Shown: positions 1 to 7,798, counted from the stretch's first letter. The stretch is DNA of 21,016 nucleotides from an uncultured Polyangiaceae bacterium (GCA_947259605.1 CAMYMX010000009.1:1-21016), one strand, 5' to 3'. Numbers and translations are program-made. Notes: generated by a model not told the origin, from the sequence alone.

Positions 1-255
1 GATGACGTCGATTCCCGCGTCCGTGAGTTGTGCAATGTAAGACGCGATCAAGGCAGCTGTATGCTCGGCCGCCTCACGCGACGAAAACGGAACCAGGCGC
101 TTGCATGCGAAATCGCCGTGCGGCGTCACGAGCTTCACCGCGATGGTCACTTCGCCATATCCGATGACGTCCAGGTTTTCCGCATGTCCGGTCCGAACGG
201 CATCGGCGAGCCGATGCTCGAAGTTTTCGATCTCCGCCGCACTCACCAGCGCCAC
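1..255 (-). CDS. Kinase-like protein of unknown function, N-terminal part (cut by left edge)
   Basis: An open frame of 85 codons starts at a GTG at 255-253 and runs off the left edge with no stop. The GTG overlaps the last base of the TAG stop of the aminotransferase upstream (TAGTG), so the two genes are probably translationally coupled. The protein begins MALVSAAEIENFEHRL. It carries a glycine-loop-like GYGEV near residues 32-36 and then FACKR near residues 48-52. That order recalls the N-lobe of protein-kinase or aminoglycoside-phosphotransferase folds, where a glycine loop precedes the nucleotide-binding lysine. The sequence also resembles conserved hypothetical proteins I associate, without certainty, with DUF6206. 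The catalytic lobe would lie outside the window, so kinase activity is not shown. Confidence 0.7.
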   Translation of the reverse strand, partial: MALVSAAEIENFEHRLADAVRTGHAENLDVIGYGEVTIAVKLVTPHGDFACKRLVPFSSREAAEHTAALIASYIAQLTDAGIDVI

Positions 256-1484
256 TACGCAAACGCTTTCGTCATGCGTACAATCAAATCCTCCGCTTCG
301 TCGTCCGTCAAGATCAAGGGCGGCAAGAACTGAAGCACGTTTCGGTCATTGCCCGCAGGAAAACAAAAGACGCCCTGCTGCATGATTCGCATGAGCGCAC
401 CGAGCGCGTCCATCTCGCTCGAGAATCGAAGTCCCATGAAGAGGCCTCGACGTCGAAGCTCGAAAGGCAGCGAGTCGAACGCCTCAGCAAACCGTTCGGA
501 CAAGGCGCGTACGTGGTCGAGAAAGTCAGGCTCGCCGACGATGTCGAGCACGGCTTGGGCGGCGACACAGCCCAGCTCGGACCCTCCAAAGGTCGAGATG
601 TGAACGAACGGATTGCCTTCCGAATCGAGAACCTCGTGCAGGTCTCGCGTCATGAGGGTGGCCGTGATCGGATAGATCCCGCCAGACAGCCCCTTTCCGG
701 TGACGACCGCGTCGGGGGTCACGTCTTCGTGCTGGATACCCCACCAGCGCCCCGTTCGACCGAGTCCGGTCTGAACCTCGTCGACGATCAGAAGAGCCCC
801 TCGATCATCGCAGAGCTTCCGAACCGCGGCGAAATAGCCAGGCTCCGGAATCGGCATACCCAAGGTCGCCGGTATGGCTTCGAGAATCACCGCGGCCGTG
901 TCATCGTCGATGGCCGCTTCCATCGCCCTTCGGTCGTCGAACGGAACCTGCGCGAAACCCGGGAGGTTCGGACCAAACGGGTCGCGGAACTGGGCGTCGC
1001 CGGCCGCCAGGGAAAGACCGGTGTGTCCGTGATAGCCACCGTGCGCGGAGATGATCTCACCCCTACCGGTCGCGCCTCGCGCCGCCTTGATCGCAACGTC
1101 GACGGCTTCACCTCCCGAAACGCCGAACACGACCCGAGGAAGCGCATGCTCGAGCGTCGCCGAGAGCCGCGCCGCCAGCTGCGCACGCTGACCCGAAACG
1201 AAATGGTGATTGCCGATGTCGAGCTTGCCCAAGGCGTCGGCCACTGCGGCCGTGACACGAGGGTTGCAGTGCCCGAGGCCGAAGACACCGCCGTTGCAAT
1301 GACAGTTGATGAGCCGAAGTCCTGTGTACGCATCTTCGAACCAGATGCCTTCACGTTTCCCCATGATCATCTGGAGGCCCATTCGCTGGTAGTACGCGAG
1401 CTTGTTGGGCGCGACGTGCTTTCGAAACACCTCGAGCAGATCTTCTACCTCGTCGAAAGGCTGTGGGACTGAATCCTCGGACAT
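255..1484 (-). CDS. Class III PLP-dependent aminotransferase
   Basis: A 409-residue protein, normal length for fold-type I class III aminotransferases (acetylornithine/ornithine/4-aminobutyrate group). These move an amino group from an omega-amino or alpha-amino donor to a keto acid through pyridoxal phosphate in the cytoplasm. Visible landmarks in order are the FGLGHCNPRV stretch (68-77), the phosphate-binding SGGEAVDVAIK (123-133), HGGYHGHTG (148-156), the cofactor-contacting VDEVQTGLGRTG (234-245, with D235 and Q238) and the Schiff-base lysine in TGKGLSGG (K264). No active-site residue is obviously missing. The substrate cannot be named from sequence. The ATG at 1484 is the natural N-terminus. 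Its stop overlaps the start of the next gene, implying an operon with the kinase-like protein. A TAGAAT sequence just upstream of the ATG could be a -10 element but has no convincing -35. Confidence 0.92.
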   Translation of the reverse strand: MSEDSVPQPFDEVEDLLEVFRKHVAPNKLAYYQRMGLQMIMGKREGIWFEDAYTGLRLINCHCNGGVFGLGHCNPRVTAAVADALGKLDIGNHHFVSGQRAQLAARLSATLEHALPRVVFGVSGGEAVDVAIKAARGATGRGEIISAHGGYHGHTGLSLAAGDAQFRDPFGPNLPGFAQVPFDDRRAMEAAIDDDTAAVILEAIPATLGMPIPEPGYFAAVRKLCDDRGALLIVDEVQTGLGRTGRWWGIQHEDVTPDAVVTGKGLSGGIYPITATLMTRDLHEVLDSEGNPFVHISTFGGSELGCVAAQAVLDIVGEPDFLDHVRALSERFAEAFDSLPFELRRRGLFMGLRFSSEMDALGALMRIMQQGVFCFPAGNDRNVLQFLPPLILTDDEAEDLIVRMTKAFA

Positions 1485-1773
1485 CGTCAGGATTCTACCC
1501 GAGCTTGCTCCTCATTGCGGCAATGGCCCGTAGCGAAATCGCGCAACGACTGCACGTACACCGCGGAGTCGCGCAGTTTCTGCGCTCCCCGCCTCCAAAA
1601 AGCGGCGAATTGTTTCCGCGAACGGGGAGCTTCCGAGCGCGGCACGCCGGTTGCAGGCAGGAGCTGGTTGACCGCAGGAAGGCGCGCCGGGGCTGGCGTC
1701 TACTTTGACAAAGGGCGAGGCATCGACCGATCTTCGCAGCTCGTTCGGGATACAGAGGGCACGGTCTGAGATC
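1485..1773. promoter_or_regulatory. Divergent intergenic region
   Basis: These 289 bases lie between the minus-strand aminotransferase and the plus-strand serine hydrolase, so both promoters should be here. I see no convincing -35/-10 pair, operator palindrome, RNA gene or conserved short frame. Open frames crossing it look like chance frames in GC-rich DNA. Confidence 0.3.
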
Positions 1774-3009
1774 ATGCAGGTACGCGGATACACTCATCCA
1801 GATTTTCGTTCGTTGCGGGACACGGTTCGCTGGTGCACGCCTGCCCGCGGCCACGGCGGCGTCGCCATCGCCGTGTATCACCGTGGACAGCTCGTTGCAG
1901 ATCTCGCTAGCGGAACACGCGACAGAAATGGAACACCTTTCGAGCCGGAGACGCTCGCCTTGAGCATGTCGACCGGCAAGGGCGTCATGGCGACGCTGCT
2001 CCACCAAATGGTCGACCGAGGTGTGCTGGACCTCGATGCGCCCGTCTCGAGGTACTGGCCCGAGTTTGGCAGAAACGGCAAGGGCGCCATCACGCTACGA
2101 CAGGCCGCCTCACACCGCGCAGGCCTCTACTCGATCGCCCGGGTCATCGACTCGTCCGAAGAAATGTTCGATTGGGATCACATGGTTCGCGTCATCGAAG
2201 ACATGTGGCCGGTGCACCAGCCGGACACGGACTTTGGTTACCACGCCTGGACCGGCGGCTGGATCATCGGCGAGGTCCTCCAACGCGCGACCGGCAAGAC
2301 CTTCCCTCAACTGATCAAGGAGAATCTCGCTGACCCACTCGAGCTCGACGGCCTCTACATGGGGCTCCCCGAGAGCGAGCTGCCCCGTGTGGCCGAGTTC
2401 CTCATCCCGAAGTTTCCGCGAAAGGTTCTCCGTGGGCGACCGCGGGGCGTTCGCGCACGAGTTCGCCGAACCGCGTCCACCACTGCGAGATGGCACTCCG
2501 CGGTAGGGCAGTTTGTAGACGCGATGATCCCGCCCGGGCTCGGCGACGTGCTGGGCGACCCGCGCTGGCTCACCTCGGTCATTCCATCGGGCAACGGGGT
2601 GTTCAACGCCCGCTCCTTGGCCCGGCTCTACGGCGCCCTCAGTCGCGGGGGCGCACTGAATGGAGTCCGGCTCCTGTCAGCTTCGGCCCTCGCCGAGGCC
2701 ACCGAAGATCAGAACCCGCGCATCGGCCGGGTGATCCCCTTTCCGCTTCGCTTCAAGGTCGGTTACATGCGGCCTGTCTCCCTCGGCGTGCGTTTCTCCG
2801 TTGCGAAGCGTCACTTCGACCTCGGGCTCCCGAACCCCCACGCATTCGGTCACTTTGGTTTTGGTGGCTCGGGCGCATGGGCGGACCCCGAACGCGAGCT
2901 GGGCGTCGCCATCGTCACCAATTGCTTTGGTGGTCGCATACCGGGCGACCTCCGTCCCGTCGCGGTGGCGACTGCAACCGCCCGCTGTGCCGAAAGGCGC
3001 GCGGGTTAG
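1774..3009 (+). CDS. Serine hydrolase, beta-lactamase class C / esterase family VIII fold
   Basis: A 411-residue protein of the serine beta-lactamase-like group (Pfam Beta-lactamase), which includes class C lactamases, D-aminopeptidases and family VIII esterases. The nucleophile motif SxxK is seen as STGK (S66, K69). The tyrosine motif appears as YHAW (Y156), followed by a GWIIGEVLQRATG helix typical of the family. The third strand motif is HFGFGGSG (H360). All three catalytic motifs are present, so it is probably active. The esterase/carboxyl-hydrolase branch is more likely than an antibiotic-resistance enzyme, because the third motif is HxG and not KTG. No signal peptide is evident from the chosen ATG, suggesting a cytoplasmic enzyme. 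An earlier in-frame TTG at 1705 would add 23 non-conserved residues; I prefer the ATG at 1774, which precedes the conserved part. Confidence 0.88.
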   Translation: MQVRGYTHPDFRSLRDTVRWCTPARGHGGVAIAVYHRGQLVADLASGTRDRNGTPFEPETLALSMSTGKGVMATLLHQMVDRGVLDLDAPVSRYWPEFGRNGKGAITLRQAASHRAGLYSIARVIDSSEEMFDWDHMVRVIEDMWPVHQPDTDFGYHAWTGGWIIGEVLQRATGKTFPQLIKENLADPLELDGLYMGLPESELPRVAEFLIPKFPRKVLRGRPRGVRARVRRTASTTARWHSAVGQFVDAMIPPGLGDVLGDPRWLTSVIPSGNGVFNARSLARLYGALSRGGALNGVRLLSASALAEATEDQNPRIGRVIPFPLRFKVGYMRPVSLGVRFSVAKRHFDLGLPNPHAFGHFGFGGSGAWADPERELGVAIVTNCFGGRIPGDLRPVAVATATARCAERRAG

Positions 3010-3054
3010 CTTCGTCGTTGCAAGGGATCGCGGCGTGACGTATCCAGCGCCTGC

Positions 3055-3810
3055 ATGCTGATCCTCGCCCTTCTGTTCCTAGTGACTGCCGTGCTTTACG
3101 CGTCGGTCGGTTTCGGCGGCGGTTCCACCTACAACGCGCTCTTGGTTCTTGCCGATACGGACTATCGGATCCTTCCGTCGGTCGCTCTGGCCTGCAACCT
3201 CATCGTGGTCGCAGGTGGCGTGTGGCAGTACCGGCGTTCGGGCGAGCTTAGCCTGGGCTTTGCGTTTCCGTTCGTGGCGCTCTCGATTCCCATGGCCTGG
3301 TTCGGCGGTAGCGTTCCAATTCAAAGGGACACCTTTGTCCTCCTGCTCGGACTATCCTTGCTCGCGGCCGGCATCGCGATGTGGTTTCAGCCGTCGCAAG
3401 CGAACGCGTCACGAAGGCGTGCCGCTGCGCTCAACTGGCTGGTGGGGATTCCGCTAGGCGGCGCGATTGGTTTTATCTCGGGAATGGTGGGCGTCGGCGG
3501 TGGAATCTTTTTGGCTCCCGCATTGCACCTGCTCCGGCTCGCCAAGCCGAAGCGCATCGCCGCGACCTCGAGCTTGTTCATCATGGTGAATTCGATCGCG
3601 GGGCTCGTCGGCCAAGCGACGAAGCAAGGCACGACCGCACACCTGGTCGAGCTCTTCGACTACATCTGGCTTGGCGTGGCGGTGTTGATCGGCGGTCAGA
3701 TAGGAAGCCGGCTCAGCACGCGCGTTCTCTCGGGCCGCGTCGTGAAGCGACTCACCGCGCTGCTGGTCCTCTATGTCGCCGGCCGCCTGCTCTACATGAG
3801 CTTCGCTTGA
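3055..3810 (+). CDS. TSUP family membrane permease (TauE/SafE type)
   Basis: A 251-residue, very hydrophobic protein with about eight predicted membrane segments. It is built as two homologous halves, each with the family's glycine-rich signature: VGFGGG at 18-23 and VGVGGG at 145-150. A conserved TSSLFIMVNS follows at 171-180. Members of the 4-toluene sulfonate uptake permease family export or import sulfite, sulfoacetate and other sulfur- or carbon-containing anions across the inner membrane. The substrate here is unknown. It lies 45 bases after the serine hydrolase on the same strand and may be co-transcribed. It ends 8 bases before the stop of the convergent amidase relic. No clear Shine-Dalgarno precedes the ATG. 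Confidence 0.9.
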   Translation: MLILALLFLVTAVLYASVGFGGGSTYNALLVLADTDYRILPSVALACNLIVVAGGVWQYRRSGELSLGFAFPFVALSIPMAWFGGSVPIQRDTFVLLLGLSLLAAGIAMWFQPSQANASRRRAAALNWLVGIPLGGAIGFISGMVGVGGGIFLAPALHLLRLAKPKRIAATSSLFIMVNSIAGLVGQATKQGTTAHLVELFDYIWLGVAVLIGGQIGSRLSTRVLSGRVVKRLTALLVLYVAGRLLYMSFA

Positions 3811-3817
3811 GCGATTC

Positions 3818-4625
3818 TCATCGACGGAACGGCCAAGGCTTGGCCTGCTCAAGCTGGGCCGCCAGCCGCAGCATTCGCGCCTCGTCTCCGTACGGCCCCA
3901 CGAACTGTACCCCGACAGGCAAGCCCTCGGCGGTTTGATGGAGCGGCACCGACAGCGCCGGTCAAGTTGGCCACCATCGTCCGATGGAGCACCTGATGCG
4001 AGAACGCCTCCATCTGAGCATCCATGACGCGCTCCCGGAGCGCGCGAACGCCTGCCTGTCCACCGAGAGGCTCCCACCTACTCGGCCGGAACCGCCCGTC
4101 CCACTGCCGCGAGGAGCCGGACGACCTCTTCAAGCGAGCGCTGGACCTTGGCGCGACCGTATCTCGCCTCCAAATCGGAGACGACGGCCGCTGTGTTGGT
4201 TGCGCCCAGGATGATGGAGGCTCGGAGCACCTCCCATTCGTCGAACGGGAGCGGGACTTCTTCGACGATATGGCCCAAGTCCTGCAAAAGACGGCCTGTT
4301 ACGCGAACCGCGTCGATGCAGGGACGCTCCATTGGCACGCCATAGACCTCGGTGGCTGTCGACATACCGACATGCAATTGGCCCAGATCCGCCTCGAGTC
4401 CTGCCGGAAATTCAGTCGGACCGGGCGCCATGGGAACGATCCCCGCGGCCACCGCCGCCGCCGAGCCGCCGCCGAGCCGCCGCTCGAGCCCCCGGCCGAC
4501 CGGGTGGAGTCCCAGGGACTGCGGGTGGCGCCCCAGGCCTTGGGCATCGTGAAGACCGACAGCTTGTACTCGGGGGTGTTGGTCTTTCCAAAGACGATGA
4601 CGCCCACGTCGAGGAAGCGTCACGA
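3818..4625 (-). pseudogene. Amidase (amidase signature family) relic
   Basis: Pieces of one amidase are spread over different minus-strand frames. The 5' end shows VIVFGKTNTPEYKL and then GGSSGGSAAA. After a frame change come VAAGIVPMAPG, then a stretch with RLLQDLGHIVEEVPLPFDEW. After a further break come VANLTGA, ALSVPLHQTAEGLPVGVQFVG and AAQLEQAKPWPFRR, ending at a TGA (3820-3818). This is the usual order of the family, but only about 270 codons remain of a typical 450-500. The N-terminal region that would hold the catalytic lysine is gone. So is the part between PMAPG and the C-terminal half, where the nucleophile serine lies. Further deletions and frame changes occur near 4078 and 3950. 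It cannot make an active enzyme. An in-frame TGA lies just upstream of the surviving 5' part. Confidence 0.85.
4454..4483. repeat. 11-bp tandem duplication inside the amidase relic
   Basis: On the plus strand GCCGCCGAGCC occurs twice head to tail (4457-4467 and 4468-4478), with the 11-base period extending over 4454-4483. It sits in the codons for the amidase signature glycine/serine loop. Removing one copy restores the uninterrupted minus-strand reading GGSSGGSAAAVAAGIVP expected for the family, so the duplication itself is the frameshift. Confidence 0.85.
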
Positions 4626-4640
4626 TTCCTTTTGAGGACG

Positions 4641-5396
4641 CTACGCGCGTACACGCGAATTCAAGATGGCGAGGATCGAGCCCACGGTGACGGCGGCGAT
4701 CACATAGGCGCCGCCACGGTTGAAAATGTCGTCGTGGACTTCGTACAGCCCGAGACTCGCCCCAATGCCGACGCCATACGCGAACCAGGGCTGCTCCCGC
4801 CAGTTGATTGTTTGTCGTTTGGTGATGACCGCCACGAATGGCCAGAACGAAGTCGCCGCGACATAGGCGCGGTAGGGCTCCCCCAGCTCGGCGATGAGCC
4901 GGCGATCCTGATGCATGCCTCCCACGAACGAAAGGACGACCGCTCCGATGAAAAAGACGAACGTCACCCTCGACGGCGCCAGCAATGCATGAGACGCCGC
5001 CCAAATTGCGATGCCGGAAAAGAACGGATGCCGGGTAAGCTGTTGAATCCCGCGCGCAGGCATGACGCGATGGCGAAACGTCGCCATTGGAAGCCTCGGG
5101 TAGACCAGAACCGCCGCGACGAATAGCGAAAAGCCGATGACCGAAAGCGCGATCAGCGCGCCGCGCACGGGGGGAATCGTCACCAGGAGAGAAGCCTGCG
5201 GCTCTGCAAAACGATGCAGCGCAACATAGTGCACTAGCGCAGCGAAGGTTCCAATCGCCACGAGCGAATAGACGAAAATGAAGCCCCCCTGGCCCAGTCC
5301 CGCGACCATCCGGGTGCGAATCGCCCGGATCGAAAGGACGACATGGCTGCCTCCAAACAAGAGCCACAAGAGCGCGGTGACCAATCCTTCTTGCAT
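4641..5396 (-). CDS. NnrU-like integral membrane protein
   Basis: A protein of 251 residues from the ATG at 5396 (a GTG at 5408 would add four). It is mostly hydrophobic with about six or seven membrane segments. The family landmark is GIQQLTRHPFFSG (116-128) followed by SH at 135-136, as in NnrU proteins. The distal LGEPYRAYVAATSFWPF (171-187) resembles the C-terminal segment of NnrU and isoprenylcysteine methyltransferase-like membrane proteins. NnrU was named from nitrite/nitric oxide reduction clusters, but many members occur without denitrification genes, and none is visible here. I prefer the ATG because a TAAGG stands about ten bases before it. It is divergent from the polysaccharide relics that begin at 5420. 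Confidence 0.78.
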   Translation of the reverse strand: MQEGLVTALLWLLFGGSHVVLSIRAIRTRMVAGLGQGGFIFVYSLVAIGTFAALVHYVALHRFAEPQASLLVTIPPVRGALIALSVIGFSLFVAAVLVYPRLPMATFRHRVMPARGIQQLTRHPFFSGIAIWAASHALLAPSRVTFVFFIGAVVLSFVGGMHQDRRLIAELGEPYRAYVAATSFWPFVAVITKRQTINWREQPWFAYGVGIGASLGLYEVHDDIFNRGGAYVIAAVTVGSILAILNSRVRA

Positions 5397-5419
5397 CGGC
5401 ACTGGCACCTTACGACGGT

Positions 5420-5830
5420 TTGTCCCCGTTCTCCAGGCGGGCTGCTAGACTCCGCCGCGTCATCAAGGTGCTCCACGTCTGCGCGGTGGCGTTCGGTCTC
5501 GAGACCCTGCTGCTGCCCCAGATCGACTACCTCAGGGGGCGAGGACTCTCGGTCGAGGCGGCCTGCTCTCCTGACCCGCGCGTAGAGAAACTCCGCGCCC
5601 GGGGCTACACCATTCACGAAATCCCGATCGACAGAGAACTCTCGCCGGTACCAAACTCGAAAAGCGTCCTGGAGCTCGGCAAGCTCATGCGCGCGCAAGA
5701 CTACGACCTGGTGCATACCCACGCCCCGGTCGCTTCGGTGTTGGGGCGCGTCGCGACCACGTTCGACGAGCAGTTCGTCTTTGCGCGCTTGGAGAACTGC
5801 TACCGCGAGCTCGGCGTGAGCTTCGCATGA
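5420..5830 (+). pseudogene. GT4 glycosyltransferase relic with internal deletion
   Basis: The first part is a good N-terminus of a GT-B family 4 transferase: VIKVLHVCAVAFGLETLLLP, then DYDLVHTHAPVASVLGRVA. Immediately afterwards the frame reads TTFDEQFVFARLENCYRELG, which resembles the extreme C-terminal helix of such enzymes. About 250 residues in between, including the whole nucleotide-sugar-binding domain with its E-x7-E motif, are missing, although the frame is kept. Only about 120 conserved residues remain against a usual 370-400. There is no good start codon at the conserved N-terminus; the only upstream candidate is a TTG at 5420. The TGA stop overlaps the ATG of the next relic (ATGA), the trace of a coupled operon. 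It cannot encode a working transferase. Confidence 0.78.
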
Positions 5831-6162
5831 AGGTGTTGGTCACGGGTGCGACAGGCTTTGTCGGCAGGCATCTCCTTCCAGCATTGGAACACGCTGGGCA
5901 CTCGCTCACCCTGCCCATACGGGACTCTGGAGCCGAAGCTCGGCTGCCCGAAGCGATCGCTCCAACTAGACGCCGAATCTCAGTGCTCGGCGACATCGAC
6001 GAGAGCGCCGAGGACAAAGAGGCGTTCATGAGAGTGAACGCGCGGGGGACGTCACGACTCGTCCAGCAATCGGTCGATGCCGGCGTTCAATGATTCATCC
6101 TGATGAGCTCCATCGGAGCCGTGACGGCCTCGTCGGACAGCATCGTCACGCTGGACTCCTCG
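5827..6162 (+). pseudogene. NAD-dependent epimerase/dehydratase relic (WbpV/GalE-like)
   Basis: It opens with an intact Rossmann start, MKVLVTGATGFVGRHLLPAL, whose GATGFVG loop binds NAD(P). The frame passes directly from SVLGDIDESA to EDKEAFMRVNARGTSRLV, so roughly 25-35 residues that would include the HLAA strand are missing. A TGA at 6091-6093 then interrupts at the position where the family has an arginine (VQ-stop-FILMSSIGAV). After the conserved MSSIGAV strand, identity ends near 6162, so the catalytic YxxxK region and C-terminal half are absent. Family members of this kind make the UDP-sugar precursor for O-antigen or capsule and often sit directly before a WbpL-type transferase, as here. 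Confidence 0.8.
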
Positions 6163-6204
6163 AATCGGCGTGGACGAAGGCCTGCGACGCATGCTGGCTG
6201 CGCC

Positions 6205-6828
6205 ATGATCTGGATTCTGCTTTCGATCCTTTCGTTTACGCTGAGCTGGTCTAGAATTTGGGTTGTTACACGCCTTTTCTCCAACCGGCTCATCGACGTC
6301 CCCAATGCACGAAGCTCCCACACACGGCCTACACCACGGGGCGGAGGCATCGCGTTCGTGGCTGCCTTCTTAGTGACGGCAGCGCTCGCCGCCATCCTCT
6401 TGAACGAGGAAGCTGACGGCACAGCACCTCTTCTGGAAGGATCGATCCTCGTGCTCCTGCCGCTGTGGGAGGTCGGCACGGTCGACGATGCGCGCGGACT
6501 GTCGGTGCGGCTCCGCTACCTGGTTCAGCTGATCTCTGCAGGTCTCGCGGTGTTTCTGCTCGGCTCTTTCCCCAGCCCCGACGCGATCCTCGGGCAACTT
6601 GGCGCCCCATGATTGACGCCATTACTCAGCGTCATCGCGATCACCGCGCTGATCAACTTCTACAACTTCATGGACGGCCTAGACGACCTGGTCGGCGGCT
6701 GCTTCGCCGTTCAACTGGCTTTCTTTGCCCTGTATCTGAACCAGTCAGGCTGGTCGCACCGGCGTGTCGCCGGCAGCTAAGTTGCCCTGACGGCCGTAGT
6801 CGCCGCATTGGTCGCGACACGCGGCTGA
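6205..6828 (+). pseudogene. WbpL/WecA-like undecaprenyl-phosphate sugar-phosphate transferase relic
   Basis: From ATG 6205 a hydrophobic protein begins MIWILLSILSFTLSW. It shows the family signature DVPNARSSHTRPTPRGGG (residues 31-48) and the Asp pair VDDARGLSVRLRYLVQ near 93-108. A TGA at 6610-6612 interrupts, but the same frame continues with LTPLLSVIAITALINFYNFM and the membrane-active-site motif NFMDGLDD (N154-D161). Further in-frame stops are TAA at 6778 and TGA at 6826. The C-terminal membrane helices and cytoplasmic loop motifs are missing, leaving about 200 of 320-340 residues. Intact members transfer a sugar phosphate to undecaprenyl phosphate at the inner membrane to start polysaccharide repeat assembly. 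The relic ends just before the stop of the convergent desaturase gene. Confidence 0.84.
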
Positions 6829-6847
6829 GTCGCCCGCCCTCCAGGCC

Positions 6848-7798
6848 TCACGCGACGGCTGCGCGCAGGACCTGAGCGTAATTGTCGGCGACGCAGGCGC
6901 CCTCGAGCAACCCGCGCTCCCGCATCATGTCGTGGAACTTCGGAAGGTTGTAGTGGGGCACGGTCATCACCAGATGGTGCTCCAGGTGGTACTGAACGCA
7001 GTTGGGCGCGATGAACAGCCGTTCGAGCCAACCGGCGTGCACGGTGCGGGTCTGGCCCATCGGATCGGTTGGATTGGGAACCACTGCATGCTCGGCGATC
7101 GATCGGATGCGGGCGACGAGATTGTTCGTCGTCATCCAGGCGCCAAACCAGAGGAGGTACAGCAAAGGATGGCCGAGGGACCACAAGACCAGAAAAAGCA
7201 TCAGGTTAGTGAGCAGTGTGCCGAGGACCATCCGAATCGCCGGATCGCGCTCCATTCGCATCGGGAGCGTCCCGGAATCGACCTCCTCGCCGCGGATCAC
7301 CTTGACCGCGAGATAGGTGGTTCCGATTAGCTTCTTCAACCCCGTGATGCCCAGCAGGTCGCGCATGACCTTTCGCGCCATGCTGGCTTTCGAGACCGGA
7401 AACGCCGTCGCGAGCGAGAGATCCGGATCCCCGTCCGTCCAGGTCTTGGCGTGATGCTCCAGATGGTGCGCCCGGTACATCGTTGCGCTCAGATAGATCG
7501 GGTAGCCTGCCAGCCAGTTGCCAACGAAGTCGTTGAACTTGCGATTCTTGAAGAGTGTGAAATGCGCGCTTTCGTGCATCACGACCGCAAGTCCGAGTTG
7601 TCGCGCTCCGACGATAAAAAGCGCCAATACGACGGTGAAGACGTTCGGCAGGTAGGCGACCAAGGCCATCGACGCAGCGATCAACGCATAGTCGACGAAC
7701 AGGGTGCGCCAGGCGCGATGCTCGCGAATGGCTCGCAGATCCCGAATCTCGTCGGTGGTGAACTGCTCGAGCCAGGCTTTGCTGCTCTTGCCCACCAA
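6848..7798 (-). CDS. Membrane fatty acid desaturase
   Basis: A 316-residue protein of the membrane-bound di-iron fatty acid desaturase family. Three histidine clusters provide the iron ligands: HESAH (75-79), HHLEHH (111-116) and HLEHH (271-275). Hydrophobic stretches around 37-72 and 188-225 provide the membrane hairpins. It would use oxygen and an external electron donor to introduce a double bond, or to hydroxylate, a lipid acyl chain at the inner membrane. The closest subgroup and the position of the bond cannot be told. The start is either TTG 7798 or GTG 7795, both directly after the TGA of the upstream CBS-domain gene (no spacer), so the two are one transcriptional unit and possibly coupled. 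No Shine-Dalgarno is apparent. Confidence 0.9.
   Translation of the reverse strand: MVGKSSKAWLEQFTTDEIRDLRAIREHRAWRTLFVDYALIAASMALVAYLPNVFTVVLALFIVGARQLGLAVVMHESAHFTLFKNRKFNDFVGNWLAGYPIYLSATMYRAHHLEHHAKTWTDGDPDLSLATAFPVSKASMARKVMRDLLGITGLKKLIGTTYLAVKVIRGEEVDSGTLPMRMERDPAIRMVLGTLLTNLMLFLVLWSLGHPLLYLLWFGAWMTTNNLVARIRSIAEHAVVPNPTDPMGQTRTVHAGWLERLFIAPNCVQYHLEHHLVMTVPHYNLPKFHDMMRERGLLEGACVADNYAQVLRAAVA

Noticed and set aside
513..1472. Long plus-strand open frame of 319 codons
   Set aside because: It is antisense to the aminotransferase, whose motifs are unmistakable on the minus strand; the product has no recognisable family and reflects GC-rich third-position bias.
3811..3817. Possible terminator between the permease and the amidase relic
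   Set aside because: Only seven bases separate the stops, and no GC-rich hairpin with a T run is visible.
4441..4500. GCC-rich repeat as a possible CRISPR or regulatory repeat
   Set aside because: There are no spacers and only two full copies, and it lies within the amidase coding remnant, where it is explained as a tandem duplication.
4640..5367. Minus-strand open frame overlapping the NnrU-like gene and continuing into the amidase relic
   Set aside because: The part over the NnrU gene is an Arg/Gly/Pro-rich shadow in another frame; only the lower part is real amidase sequence. It is not a single gene.
6091..6828. Possible recoding of TGA as a sense codon in the epimerase/WbpL region
   Set aside because: TGA serves as the ordinary stop of intact genes here (the TSUP permease, CBS protein and peroxidase). 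A TAA also interrupts the WbpL frame and large segments are missing, so decay explains it better.
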